Part shown: piece after piece, positions 39,344 to 48,561 of the stretch | How the letters are laid out: each line of letters begins with the position of its first letter | Position numbering within the stretch: position 1 is the stretch's first letter | Origin: Opitutaceae bacterium | Lineage (GTDB): Bacteria; Verrucomicrobiota; Verrucomicrobiia; Opitutales; Opitutaceae | Assembly (NCBI GenBank): GCA_027485815.1 | Contig: JAIXQE010000069.1 | Span: forward strand, 1-64,000 | DNA length: 64,000 bases | Direction of reading: 5' to 3' | Made by a program: the position numbers and the translations under genes | Notes under the pieces: model-generated | Database searches by the model: none | Told to the model about the DNA's origin: nothing | Seen by the model: only the letters and a program-made list of their open reading frames with translations

Positions 39344-40615
39344 TCAGACGCCACCGTCCCCCGCCCGGAAGCGGGTCAGGACCTCGCCGAGCAGGTAGAG
39401 CGAACCGGTGACCACCACGACCCCGTCTGGCGGACCCGCGGCGCACCTCCCGGGCGCGGGGAACAGCGCGTCGACGCGGCCGGCGCGAATGGGGCCGGCG
39501 AAGGAGGCCGGAATGAGGCCGCGCAATTCCTCCACCGAGCAGGCGCGGGGCTGATCCGGTGGGACGAGCACGATCTCCGCCGCGTGTTCGGCAATCGCGG
39601 CGAGGAGCGGCCGAGCGCGGACGGCCCCCAGGATGCCCGTGATCACCAGGGGGCGCCGACCCGTTTCCCGGACCAAGCGCGCGAGGTTGGAGGACAGCAC
39701 TGCCGCCCCCTCGGGATTGTGGGAGGAGTCGAGGATGAGGAGCCGCTCGCCTGCCCGGGTCCGCTGCCAGCGTCCCGGCCAGTCCACCGCGTTCAGCCCT
39801 GCGCGGATAACGGCCGGGGAGAGGCGCCAGCGGGCATCGAGCGCCTCGGCGGCAAGGGTGGCCGTCGCGGCGTTCCATCGTTGATAATCTCCCTCGAGGC
39901 TCGTCCGCGGATAATCCGCGAGGTCCTCCCCGTAAACCCGGCGCACCCAGCGCACGGGCGCCCCCCTTTCCGCGGCGATGCGCGCGATCACTTCCTCGGC
40001 TTCCGGGGGCACGCGTCCGACCACCAGGGGCCGACCGGGCTTGATGATGCCCGCCTTCTCGGCCGCGATCCGCCCGAGCGTGTCGCCCAGGATCTCGCAG
40101 TGATCCATCGCGATCGAGGTGATGACGGCGACCTCCGGGTGGACGATCGAGGTCGCATCGAGACGGCCTCCGAGGCCGACCTCGATCACGGAGACGTCGC
40201 AGGCCTGCCGGGCGAACTGGAGGAAGGCCATCGCCGTCATCAATTCGAAGAAGGCCGGCGCGTCCGCCCGGTCCGTGGCCGCGAGGCGATCGGCGATCGG
40301 CTCCAGTTCCGCGGCATAGGCCGCGATCTCCGCCTCCGAAAGCGGGTGACGGTCCACCTGCACCCGCTCCCCGAGGTGAACCAGGTGGGGCGAGGTGTAG
40401 AGCCCGGTGCGCCAGCCGGCCGCCCGCAGGATCGCGTCGAGCATCGCGGAGACGGAGCCCTTGCCGTTCGTGCCGGCGACGTGCAGGCAGGGCACGGCGC
40501 GCTCCGGATGTCCCAGGGCGGCCGCCAGCAGCCGCATCCGGTCGATCCCGAAGCGGGGGCCTTCGGCGCGCCGTGCGAAGAGACGGGCGGCGACCTCCGC
40601 GTAGCCGGGGTTCAC
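39344..40615 (-). CDS. folC: folylpolyglutamate synthase/dihydrofolate synthase
   Basis: FGIDRMRLLAAALGHPERAVPCLHVAGTNGKGSVSAMLDAILRAAG; TSIVHPEVAVITSIAMDHCEILGDTLGRIAAEKAGIIK. Confidence 0.95.
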   Translation of the reverse strand: MNPGYAEVAARLFARRAEGPRFGIDRMRLLAAALGHPERAVPCLHVAGTNGKGSVSAMLDAILRAAGWRTGLYTSPHLVHLGERVQVDRHPLSEAEIAAYAAELEPIADRLAATDRADAPAFFELMTAMAFLQFARQACDVSVIEVGLGGRLDATSIVHPEVAVITSIAMDHCEILGDTLGRIAAEKAGIIKPGRPLVVGRVPPEAEEVIARIAAERGAPVRWVRRVYGEDLADYPRTSLEGDYQRWNAATATLAAEALDARWRLSPAVIRAGLNAVDWPGRWQRTRAGERLLILDSSHNPEGAAVLSSNLARLVRETGRRPLVITGILGAVRARPLLAAIAEHAAEIVLVPPDQPRACSVEELRGLIPASFAGPIRAGRVDALFPAPGRCAAGPPDGVVVVTGSLYLLGEVLTRFRAGDGGV

Positions 40616-41469
40616 CGCACCGTGGGCCGCCGGCGGGCGTGCAGGGCCGTGAGCAGCGAATGGAGCCGGCCGCGCAGTTCAAGGCGGGGCACGATCTGAT
40701 CGATCAGCCCGTGCTTGAGCAGGAATTCCGCCGTCTGGAAACCCGCGGGGAGCGTCTGCTTGGTGGTGTCCTTGATCACCCGGGCCCCGGCGAATCCCAC
40801 CAGCGCCCCGGGCTCGGCGAGGATCACGTCGCCGAGGGTGGCGAAGCTGGCGGTGACACCGCCCATCGTCGGATGCGTCAACACGGAGATGAAGGGCAGG
40901 CCGGACTCGGCGAGCCGACCGAGGGCGGCGCTGGTCTTGGCCATCTGCATCAGGGAATAAATCCCCTCCTGCATCCGGGCCCCCCCGGACGCGCTGAAGA
41001 TGATGCACGGGAGCCCGCGCGTCCGGGCGAGTTCGATCGCCCGCGTGATCTTCTCCCCGGCGGCCGCGCCCATCGCCCCGCCACAGAAGCGGAAGTCCAT
41101 CACCGCAACCGCCACTTCGAGTCCGTGGATGCGGCCCGTGCCGCTCACGACGGCCTCGGTCAGGCCGCTCTCCTTCTCGTAGCGCCGGATGCGGTCCGGA
41201 TACGGCTGCGAGTCGACGAACTTGAGGGGATCGCTGGACCGGATCCCGCCGTCGCATTCAACGAACGTATCCGGATCGAAGAGGTGCGTGATCCGCGCGC
41301 GGGCGCCGAGCGGGAAGTGATGGCCGCTCTTGGGCGACACCATCTGGTTGTCCTCCAACTCCTTGTTGAAGAGGATGTCCCCGGAACTCGGGTCCTTGGT
41401 GTAGAGACCCTTCGGGATGTCCTTCTTCCGGACCTTCCGCACGGTGTACGTCGGTTTGTCGAAGTGCAT
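40612..41469 (-). CDS. accD: acetyl-CoA carboxylase carboxyltransferase subunit beta, zinc-ribbon cysteines absent
   Basis: IIFSASGGARMQEGIYSLMQMAKTSAALGRLAESGLPFISVLTHPTMGGVTASFATLGDVILAEPGALVGFAGARVI. Confidence 0.95.
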   Translation of the reverse strand: MHFDKPTYTVRKVRKKDIPKGLYTKDPSSGDILFNKELEDNQMVSPKSGHHFPLGARARITHLFDPDTFVECDGGIRSSDPLKFVDSQPYPDRIRRYEKESGLTEAVVSGTGRIHGLEVAVAVMDFRFCGGAMGAAAGEKITRAIELARTRGLPCIIFSASGGARMQEGIYSLMQMAKTSAALGRLAESGLPFISVLTHPTMGGVTASFATLGDVILAEPGALVGFAGARVIKDTTKQTLPAGFQTAEFLLKHGLIDQIVPRLELRGRLHSLLTALHARRRPTVR

Positions 41470-41480
41470 GGGCAGGGGGT

Positions 41481-42242
41481 TCAGCCGTGGGCGAGGGTGG
41501 CCACGTCTATCTGTTCCGCTCCGGCGTCGCGGAGCGCGCGGGCGCAGGCGTTGACCGTGGAGCCGGTGGTAAAGACGTCGTCGACCAGGACATATCGGGC
41601 CGCGGACCGTAGCGGGACCCCGGGGGCGAGTGCAAAGGCATTCTGCAGGTTGGCCCGCCGGCGTTCCCGGTCGAAGGCGGTCTGGGTCGCGGTGTCGAGG
41701 CGGCGGACGAGCAGGCATTCGACGCGGGTTTCCCCGCCGGCCACCCGGGCCAGTTCGGCGGCGAGCAGCGCGGATTGGTTGTAGCCGCGTTCGCGCCGCT
41801 TGCGCGGATGGAGGGGCACCGGCACGAGCCGCGCCCCACGCACGTGTTCCAGCAGGTGGGGGGAGCCGCCGAAGAGGGCGGCGCAATCCGCCAGCAGGTG
41901 CAGTCCGTGGTGGTACTTCAGTTCGATCACTAGGGCCCGTACGGGCCCCGCGAACAGGCTCGCGGTGCGCGCTTCCCCGTAGGCCGGAACGAGGCCGGTG
42001 CAGCGGGGGCAATCCCGCTCTCCGTTCACGACCCCATGGAAGGGGTGTCCGCACACCGCGCAGTGGGGCGGGCGGACCCACGTGATGGCGGCCTGGCAAG
42101 CGAGGCAGAGGTGGCGGAAGCCGGCCGGCGTCTCCGCCGGTTCCACGACCCCGCCGCAATGGATGCAACCCGGGGGGAAAACGACCGCGGCGAGCCGGCG
42201 TCCCCACCTTTGGACGCCGGGCGCGAGCACGCTCAGTACCAT
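41481..42242 (-). CDS. comF: ComF-family phosphoribosyltransferase
   Basis: Cys-rich N-terminus CIHCGG/CLAC/CAVCGHPF/CPRC; C-terminal YVLVDDVFTTGSTVNACARAL. Confidence 0.92.
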   Translation of the reverse strand: MVLSVLAPGVQRWGRRLAAVVFPPGCIHCGGVVEPAETPAGFRHLCLACQAAITWVRPPHCAVCGHPFHGVVNGERDCPRCTGLVPAYGEARTASLFAGPVRALVIELKYHHGLHLLADCAALFGGSPHLLEHVRGARLVPVPLHPRKRRERGYNQSALLAAELARVAGGETRVECLLVRRLDTATQTAFDRERRRANLQNAFALAPGVPLRSAARYVLVDDVFTTGSTVNACARALRDAGAEQIDVATLAHG

Positions 42243-42970
42243 ACGCGCTCGAGGAAGAGGCCCTGCGGCGGCGCCGTCTGGACGGCGGGGGTGCGCCGCC
42301 CGGTGGCCAGCATTTCGCCCACGGCGGCGACGGTCAGCCTCCCCTCCCCGACGGCCACCAGGACCCCGGTGAGGCTCCGTACCATCTTGTAGAGGAACCC
42401 CGGCGCCTCGGCGACGAGTTGCACTCGCCGCCCGCGCCGCCGCACGTCCAGCCGCGTCAGCTCGCGCACCGTGTCCTCGCGTGCCGGGCCGTTGAGCGCG
42501 GTGAAGGCGCGGAAGTCGTGGCGCCCGCGCAGCAGTAACGCCGCGGTCCGCATCGCCTCGAGGTCCAGCGGCCGGAAGAGCGGCCAGCAGAACGGACGCG
42601 AGAAGGGGTCGGCATCGCCGAGGTGCAAGTGGTACACGTAGCGCTTGGCGCGAACCGAGAACCGGGCGTGGAAGTCCGGGGCGGCCGGACGGACGGAGCG
42701 GATCTGGATCGCAGGCGGCAACTCGCTGCGGAGCGCCGCCAGCAGGCGCGCGCGGCCGTGGGGCCAGTCCGCGTCGAAATGAAACACCTGGCCGCGGGCG
42801 TGGACCCCCGCGTCGGTCCGGCCGCTACCGTGGATCCGGATGGGCCCCTTGAACACCGCGGCCAGCCGGGCCTCGATCACGTCCTGGATCGCTTTGCCCC
42901 CGGCCTGGCTCTGCCACCCGGAAAAGGGGCCGCCGTCGTACGCGCAGACCGCCTGCCAGCGTGTGCTCAC
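42233..42970 (-). CDS. truA: tRNA pseudouridine(38-40) synthase
   Basis: CAYDGGPFSGWQSQAGGKAIQDVIEARL; GSGRTDAGVHARGQVFHFD. Confidence 0.96.
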   Translation of the reverse strand: MSTRWQAVCAYDGGPFSGWQSQAGGKAIQDVIEARLAAVFKGPIRIHGSGRTDAGVHARGQVFHFDADWPHGRARLLAALRSELPPAIQIRSVRPAAPDFHARFSVRAKRYVYHLHLGDADPFSRPFCWPLFRPLDLEAMRTAALLLRGRHDFRAFTALNGPAREDTVRELTRLDVRRRGRRVQLVAEAPGFLYKMVRSLTGVLVAVGEGRLTVAAVGEMLATGRRTPAVQTAPPQGLFLERVWY

Positions 42971-43407
42971 GCTTCCTCCCCCTGGTCGGCCAGCGGCGGC
43001 GGAAACCTCTGCTCGAGGTAATCCTGCAGGATCAGCGTGGCCGCCCGCGAATCAATGATGCCGCTGGCCCGCACCGCCCGCCGGCGGGAAGCCGGCAGGG
43101 AAGCCTCGGCCTCGTGGCTGGTCAGACGCTCGTCAACCAGGTGAACCGGGCAGCCGAGCTCAGCGGCCAGCCGGGCGGCGAAGGCTTCGGCCTCCTTGGC
43201 CTTCGGCCCCGCGGAGTCGTCCATGTTCAGCGGATGGCCGACGACGAGCTCCTGAATCCGGCGTTGGCGGGCCAGCGCCAGCAGCGCGTCCCAGCGCCGC
43301 GCGGGATCCGCGTCGACGAGGGCCGGCAACGGCGTCGCGACCCCCAGCTCGTCCCCGTAGCTGAGGCCGATCCGGCGGGTCCCATAGTCAATCCCGAGGA
43401 AGCGCAT
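42967..43407 (-). CDS. ruvX: YqgF/RuvX-family Holliday junction resolvase-like protein
   Basis: MRFLGIDYGTRRIGLSYGDELGVATPL; VVGHPLNMDDSAGPKAKEAEAFA; LVDERLTSHEAEASL. Confidence 0.94.
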   Translation of the reverse strand: MRFLGIDYGTRRIGLSYGDELGVATPLPALVDADPARRWDALLALARQRRIQELVVGHPLNMDDSAGPKAKEAEAFAARLAAELGCPVHLVDERLTSHEAEASLPASRRRAVRASGIIDSRAATLILQDYLEQRFPPPLADQGEEA

Positions 43408-43484
43408 CGCCCGGATTCCGGCGCCGGCGCCGCGGCGGCGCAATTTCATTTGCGGCGCGGGCGCATCACCCTTGCGTTGCGCGG

Positions 43485-44654
43485 ATGACACCGCCGCCCG
43501 AGCTCTCCCCAGCCGATCTCGCTCGGTACGGGCGGCACTTGTCGCTGGCCGAGATCGGCCTCGAGGGGCAGCGCAAGCTCTCGGCGGCCCGAATTTTGGT
43601 GGTGGGGGCCGGCGGCCTCGGCAGCCCGGCCGCGCTTTACCTCGCCGCCGCGGGGGTCGGCACGCTCGGGATCGCCGACTTCGACCGGGTGGAGCGCCAT
43701 AATCTCCAGCGCCAGCTCCTCCACGACGATGCGGACGTTGGCGTTCCCAAGGTTGAGTCTGCGCTCCGGCGGCTGCGGACCGTCAACCCAGGCATCCGGT
43801 TCAACGCCCACCCGGAAGGCGTTCAGCCGGGAAACGCGCGCACCCTGTTTTCCGCCTACGACGTGATCGTGGACGGAACGGACACCTTCGCCAGCCGCTA
43901 CCTGAACAACGACGCGGCCGTGCTTACGGGCCGGCCGCTGGTCCACGGGAATGTGTTCCGTTTCGATGGGCAGCTGAGCGTCTTTGATCCGGCGCGGGGA
44001 GGTCCCTGTTACCGCTGCCTGTTCCCGGAACCGCCGCCGGCGGGCGCGGTGCCCTCCTGCGGCGAGGCGGGAGTTCTGGGGGCGCTCTGCGGGGTCATCG
44101 GCAGCCTGCAGGCGCTGGAGGCGATCAAGCTCGTGACTGGAGCCGGAGAGCCGTTGCGCCGCCGACTTCTGGCCTACGATGCCCTCGCCCAGCGCTTCCA
44201 GATCCTGTCGCTCGCACGGGACGCCGCCTGCGCGGTTTGCGGCGATGCGCCCGTCATCCGCAGCCTGCAGCCGGAGCGTTACGCGCCGGCCTGTGCGGTC
44301 CCCTTCCCCGCTTCCGTCATGCCCGAGTCCTTCCCCCTCGAACTCTCCGTCACGGCCGCGCGCGACCTGCTCCGCCAAGACCCGGCCCGCGTCCGCATCA
44401 TCGATGTGCGCGAACCCCACGAGCTGGCGATCTGCCAGCTCGACGGCGCCGAGCACATCCCGATGCGGCGCATCCCCGAGCACCTCGGAGAACTGCCGCG
44501 CGACCAGCACCTGCTGATCCTGTGCCATCACGGCAGCCGCAGCCTGCACGTGACCCGCTACCTCCGGCAGCAGGGCTTCACCGGCGTGAGCAACATCGCC
44601 GGCGGTATCGACGCCTGGGCCGCGGAGGTCGATCCCTCCCTCGCCCGCTACTGA
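43485..44654 (+). CDS. ThiF/MoeB-type E1-like adenylyltransferase fused to a rhodanese domain
   Basis: RILVVGAGGLGSPAALYLAAAGVGTLGIADFDRVERHNLQRQLLH; CYRC...CAVC; rhodanese VRIIDVREPHEL...ILCHHGSRS. Confidence 0.92.
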   Translation: MTPPPELSPADLARYGRHLSLAEIGLEGQRKLSAARILVVGAGGLGSPAALYLAAAGVGTLGIADFDRVERHNLQRQLLHDDADVGVPKVESALRRLRTVNPGIRFNAHPEGVQPGNARTLFSAYDVIVDGTDTFASRYLNNDAAVLTGRPLVHGNVFRFDGQLSVFDPARGGPCYRCLFPEPPPAGAVPSCGEAGVLGALCGVIGSLQALEAIKLVTGAGEPLRRRLLAYDALAQRFQILSLARDAACAVCGDAPVIRSLQPERYAPACAVPFPASVMPESFPLELSVTAARDLLRQDPARVRIIDVREPHELAICQLDGAEHIPMRRIPEHLGELPRDQHLLILCHHGSRSLHVTRYLRQQGFTGVSNIAGGIDAWAAEVDPSLARY

Positions 44655-44667
44655 GCCGCACCGAACT

Positions 44668-45885
44668 TCAGGAACCGTAGAGCAGGAATTCCGCGCGCAG
44701 CGCGGCGAAGGCACGCAGCTCCGGCGTCCACTCCGCCGCGAGAGCGGCCGCGGGCACGTCCGCCGCCAGGCCCTCGCGGACCCGCGGGTGCCCCAGGACG
44801 TGATCGAAGTAATCCGCGTGGAATTCCAGCTGTCCCCCGCTGCTCCGCCGCACTTCCGCGAGCAGCGCGATGGTGGTCAGGACGGGGCGGAAGGCCTCGC
44901 GGTCGCGCACGTGCAACTGGACGCCCCCGCAACGCTGGCCAGCGAACTTGGAAAAGGTGGGCGTGAACCACGCCTCGCGGAACCGCACCCCGGGCAGTTC
45001 GAGGGTGTTCAGATCGCGGGCCAGCACGTGACCGTCCACCCACGGCGCCCCGCACAGCTCGAACGGGCGCGTCGTGCCGCGCCCCTCGGAGAGGTTGGTG
45101 CCCTCCAGCATCACCTGGCCGGGATAAACCACGGCGGCGTCCACCGAGGGCAGGTTTGGCGAGGGCAGGACCCACGGGAGGCCGGTGGACTCGAACCAGT
45201 CCCCACGCCGCCAACCTTCCATCGCCACCACCGTGAGGTCCGCCGGCCGCGGGAGGAAGCGCGCGTTGAAGAGGCGGGCGAGTTCACCGGCGGTCATGCC
45301 GTGGCGCAGCGGCACGGGATAAAGGCCGATGAAGGAGCTGTATTCCGGGAAACGGAGGACCGGTCCCTCCATCGCGGTGCCGGTGATCGGGTTCGGCCGG
45401 TCGAGCACCACAAACGGGATGCCCGCCTCCGCGGCGGCCTGCATCGCGTAGGCCATCGTCGCGACGTAGGTATACACCCGGGTGCCAACGTCCTGCAGGT
45501 CGAAGACCATCACCTCGATCGACTCCAGCATCCGGGGCTCAACCGTCTTGCCCTCGTGGCGGGTGTCGTACTCCCGCATGTAGGCGTCAATGCGGGTGAG
45601 CATGTCGGCGGGCGGCCGCTGGGTTTCGCCGTAGAGGCTGAACACGGGCAGACCGAGGTGCGGATCGCGGTAGAACGGCACGTACTCCCCGGCCTGGGCG
45701 TCCCCGCGCACCCCGTGTTCCGGGCCGTAGAGCGCGACGAGGTCCACCTCCGGGTGCGCGCGCAGGAGTTCAGCGGAGGAGCGCAGGCGCGAGTCAACCG
45801 CGGTGGGGTTGGTGACCAACCCCACCCGGCGGCCCCGCAGGAGATCGAGGCGGGACTCCAGCAGGACCTCGATCCCGGGCTTCAT
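44668..45885 (-). CDS. DUF1343/NamZ-family exo-beta-N-acetylmuramidase-like protein
   Basis: GRRVGLVTNPTAVDS; LVALYGPEHGVRGDAQAGE; PVFSLYGETQRPP; VMVFDLQDVGTRVYTYVATM; VLDRPNPITG. Confidence 0.9.
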   Translation of the reverse strand: MKPGIEVLLESRLDLLRGRRVGLVTNPTAVDSRLRSSAELLRAHPEVDLVALYGPEHGVRGDAQAGEYVPFYRDPHLGLPVFSLYGETQRPPADMLTRIDAYMREYDTRHEGKTVEPRMLESIEVMVFDLQDVGTRVYTYVATMAYAMQAAAEAGIPFVVLDRPNPITGTAMEGPVLRFPEYSSFIGLYPVPLRHGMTAGELARLFNARFLPRPADLTVVAMEGWRRGDWFESTGLPWVLPSPNLPSVDAAVVYPGQVMLEGTNLSEGRGTTRPFELCGAPWVDGHVLARDLNTLELPGVRFREAWFTPTFSKFAGQRCGGVQLHVRDREAFRPVLTTIALLAEVRRSSGGQLEFHADYFDHVLGHPRVREGLAADVPAAALAAEWTPELRAFAALRAEFLLYGS

Positions 45886-45891
45886 GGGCGC

Positions 45892-47445
45892 TTACTTGGC
45901 GGCGGGCTTCGGTGCCGTGGTGAGCGGGAAATCATCCGAGCGGAACGGCGTCGCGGGCAGGCCGTCGGCCGAATACAGGTTGCAAACCGGATTGTCCGCC
46001 CACGCGTAGCGTACCGCGACCGGGGCGGGCACCTGGGCGCTCGAAACCTCGACCCGATCAGAGCCGAGAATCCGGCCGGTGGCCCAGTGCCAGACGCGAT
46101 CCTCGCCGCAGAGGGCGAACCCGCGGACCTCCGCGACGTCGAACGCGCGCAGCGAGCTGCCGAAGGTGTCCAGCGTCACGACCGCCTTGCCGCCCTCGAA
46201 CTGCGCGGCGCGGAACTCCGGGCTCCGGTGAGGCAGCGGCCGCCCGTAGTCCCGCGCGAGGGCGATCCGGGCGAGCCGCACCGCGACCTCCTGCTTGTTC
46301 CGGGGATGGATGTCGCGCCCCTCGCCCACGTCGATGATCACGGCCTGGCCGGTGTGAGGCAGTCGCTGGGCCTTGGTCTGGGCCTCGCGCAGCTCCGCCC
46401 AGTCGCTTTCCCCCGGCCGGGGCTTCTCCTCGCGGTAGTCGGCCAGTTGGACCCAGTAGAACGGGAAATCACCCTGGCCCCATTCCTTGCGCCACTGCTC
46501 GACCATGAAGGGGAACAACGTGGCGTACTCGTGCGCGCGACCGGCGTTGGATTCACCCTGATACCAGATGACGCCCTTCATGCCGTAGCCGAGCGTGGGG
46601 TGCACGACGCCCGCGAAGATGTTGCCCGGACGGGCGTTCCCGGTGAGCCAATCCTGGGGCGCGCGGGGCGCGGCCTTCTTGGCGGCCTTGGCCTTCGCGC
46701 TGTCCTCCCGATGCTTCTGCAGCGAGGCCTCGAACGCCGCGCGGCCCTGCGGCGACAGCAGTTCCCCCTCGCGCTTGCGGGTCGACTCCATCAGCGCGGC
46801 AAAGCGGGGATCGGATTCGATCGTGGAGCGGCGGACCCACGCCTCGGCGGCGGAGCCTCCCCATGCGTTGTCGATCAGCCCGACCGGGACCTTGAGAACC
46901 TGATGCAAGTAGCGCCCGAAGAGCAGTCCGACCGCGCTGAAGGAAGGCGTGCTCGCAGGGGACGCGGCCTCCCACTGGCCCTTGAAGTCCGACCGCAGTT
47001 CCTGCGTGCCAACTTGGGGCACGGAGATCAGGCGCACCAGGGGAAGGTCGGTCGCCAGCGCCTCGAGGTCACCGTGGTACGACTGCGAGAGGGACCACTG
47101 CATGTTGGACTGCCCGGAGCACATCCAGACCTCACCCACCAGCACGTCCTTGAGCGTCCGCTGGCTGGAGCCGGCGATGTTCAGCGCGCGGTTCTCCGCG
47201 CTGGCGTCCAACGGCGCGAGGCGGACGGTCCAACGACCGTCCGCTCCCGCCGTGGCGCGGTGAGTCTGCCCGGCGAAGGTGACCGTCACGGCGGTGCCGG
47301 GGGTGTCCCAGCCCCAGATCGGATTCGCCTGCCGCTGTTGCAGGACCATCCCGTCGCTGATGATCGCGGGGAGTCGCAGTTGGGCCTGGACGGCGGGCGC
47401 GGCCAGCGCCAGCACCGCGAGGAGGAGGGGGAGCGGGGGTCTCAT
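45892..47445 (-). CDS. sialate O-acetylesterase-family protein (SGNH), secreted
   Basis: Signal peptide; LPAIISDGMVLQQRQANPIWGWDTPGTAVTVTF; VWMCSGQSNMQWSL; IWYQGESNAGRA. Confidence 0.93.
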   Translation of the reverse strand: MRPPLPLLLAVLALAAPAVQAQLRLPAIISDGMVLQQRQANPIWGWDTPGTAVTVTFAGQTHRATAGADGRWTVRLAPLDASAENRALNIAGSSQRTLKDVLVGEVWMCSGQSNMQWSLSQSYHGDLEALATDLPLVRLISVPQVGTQELRSDFKGQWEAASPASTPSFSAVGLLFGRYLHQVLKVPVGLIDNAWGGSAAEAWVRRSTIESDPRFAALMESTRKREGELLSPQGRAAFEASLQKHREDSAKAKAAKKAAPRAPQDWLTGNARPGNIFAGVVHPTLGYGMKGVIWYQGESNAGRAHEYATLFPFMVEQWRKEWGQGDFPFYWVQLADYREEKPRPGESDWAELREAQTKAQRLPHTGQAVIIDVGEGRDIHPRNKQEVAVRLARIALARDYGRPLPHRSPEFRAAQFEGGKAVVTLDTFGSSLRAFDVAEVRGFALCGEDRVWHWATGRILGSDRVEVSSAQVPAPVAVRYAWADNPVCNLYSADGLPATPFRSDDFPLTTAPKPAAK

Positions 47446-47511
47446 ATGGGTAAGCGGAAGAGGTGTACGGCGTCTGCCGCGCGGGATGCAATCCCGGGCT
47501 CGTCGGAACGA

Positions 47512-47518
47512 CCTTGCC
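47512..47518 (+). promoter_or_regulatory. CCTTGCC core, candidate -35 region
   Basis: cgaCCTTGCCccccc, 31 nt upstream of ATG 47550. Confidence 0.3.
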
Positions 47519-47549
47519 CCCCCGGGGTCGTCGGGGAGAAAACGCGGGG

Positions 47550-48554
47550 ATGCGCCCTACCCTTTCGCTCCCGCTTTCCCGCCGGGATTTCCTCGCCGGC
47601 GCGGCTTCCGCCGTCGTTGCGGGCTCCTTAGCCTGCGCGGCCGAGGCTCCCGCGCTCCCGCTGGTGGACATCCACCAGCACACCAACTACGGCGGCGGGC
47701 GGGACAAGGTTACCTACGCTCCCGTGCTGCCGCGGCCGAGGCAGGACGGGGACCTCGTCGGCCACCAGCGCGCCCTGGGGGCGACGCAGACGATCCTCCT
47801 GCCCTCGGGCCGTCCGGTGGCGCGCGCCTCCACCCACCAGGGGCGGGCCAACGGCCTCGACAGCACCTGCACGGGCAACGACGACTGCCTGGCGGTCGCC
47901 CGGCGGCATCCGGGTGAGTTCTTCTTCGGGGCCAACGAGGTGAGTGACCTCGACGATGCGCCGGCGGTGATCGAGCGGTACCTCAAGCTCGGCGCGTTGA
48001 TCATCGGCGAGCAGAAGTTCGGGGTGGAGTGCGATTCGCCGGCGATGCGCCGGCTCTACGCGCTGGCGGCCGACTTCGGGGTGCCGATTTTGCTCCATTG
48101 GCAGACCGGCAGCTACAACCACGGCTTCGACCGCTTCCACCGGATGCTGGAGCAGCACCCGCGCACGAACTTCATCGGTCACGCGCAGACGTGGTGGGCG
48201 AACATCGACGCGGGCAACGTGGATGACCCGCGCAACCTCTACCCCCGCGGCAAGGTGAAGCCGGGCGGGCTCACGGACCGCTACCTGCGGGACTACCCCA
48301 ATCTCTTCGGCGACCTCTCCGCCGGCTCGGGCCTGAACGCCTTCGCCCGTGACCCCGAGCACGGGCGGGCGTTCCTGGACCGGCACCAGGACAAGCTGCT
48401 CTACGGCAGCGATTGCACCGATGTGAACGCGGTGCCCGTACAGTGTTCCGGCGCGCGGCAACTGGCCCAGGTCAAGGCCCTCGCCCCTTCCGCCGCGATC
48501 GAGCGGAAGATCCGTTACGAGAACGCCCGCCGGCTCTTCCGCCTCGCCGGCTAG
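47550..48554 (+). CDS. Tat-signal amidohydrolase-family protein
   Basis: SRRDFLAGAASAVVAGSLACAAE; LPLVDIHQHTNYGG; ILLHWQTGSYNHGFDRF; LLYGSDCTDVN. Confidence 0.85.
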   Translation: MRPTLSLPLSRRDFLAGAASAVVAGSLACAAEAPALPLVDIHQHTNYGGGRDKVTYAPVLPRPRQDGDLVGHQRALGATQTILLPSGRPVARASTHQGRANGLDSTCTGNDDCLAVARRHPGEFFFGANEVSDLDDAPAVIERYLKLGALIIGEQKFGVECDSPAMRRLYALAADFGVPILLHWQTGSYNHGFDRFHRMLEQHPRTNFIGHAQTWWANIDAGNVDDPRNLYPRGKVKPGGLTDRYLRDYPNLFGDLSAGSGLNAFARDPEHGRAFLDRHQDKLLYGSDCTDVNAVPVQCSGARQLAQVKALAPSAAIERKIRYENARRLFRLAG

Positions 48555-48561
48555 GCGGCAC

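Noticed and set aside
44788-47631. 947-aa + strand ORF
   Set aside because: Antisense shadow of the NamZ-like and sialate-esterase genes, no recognisable domain.
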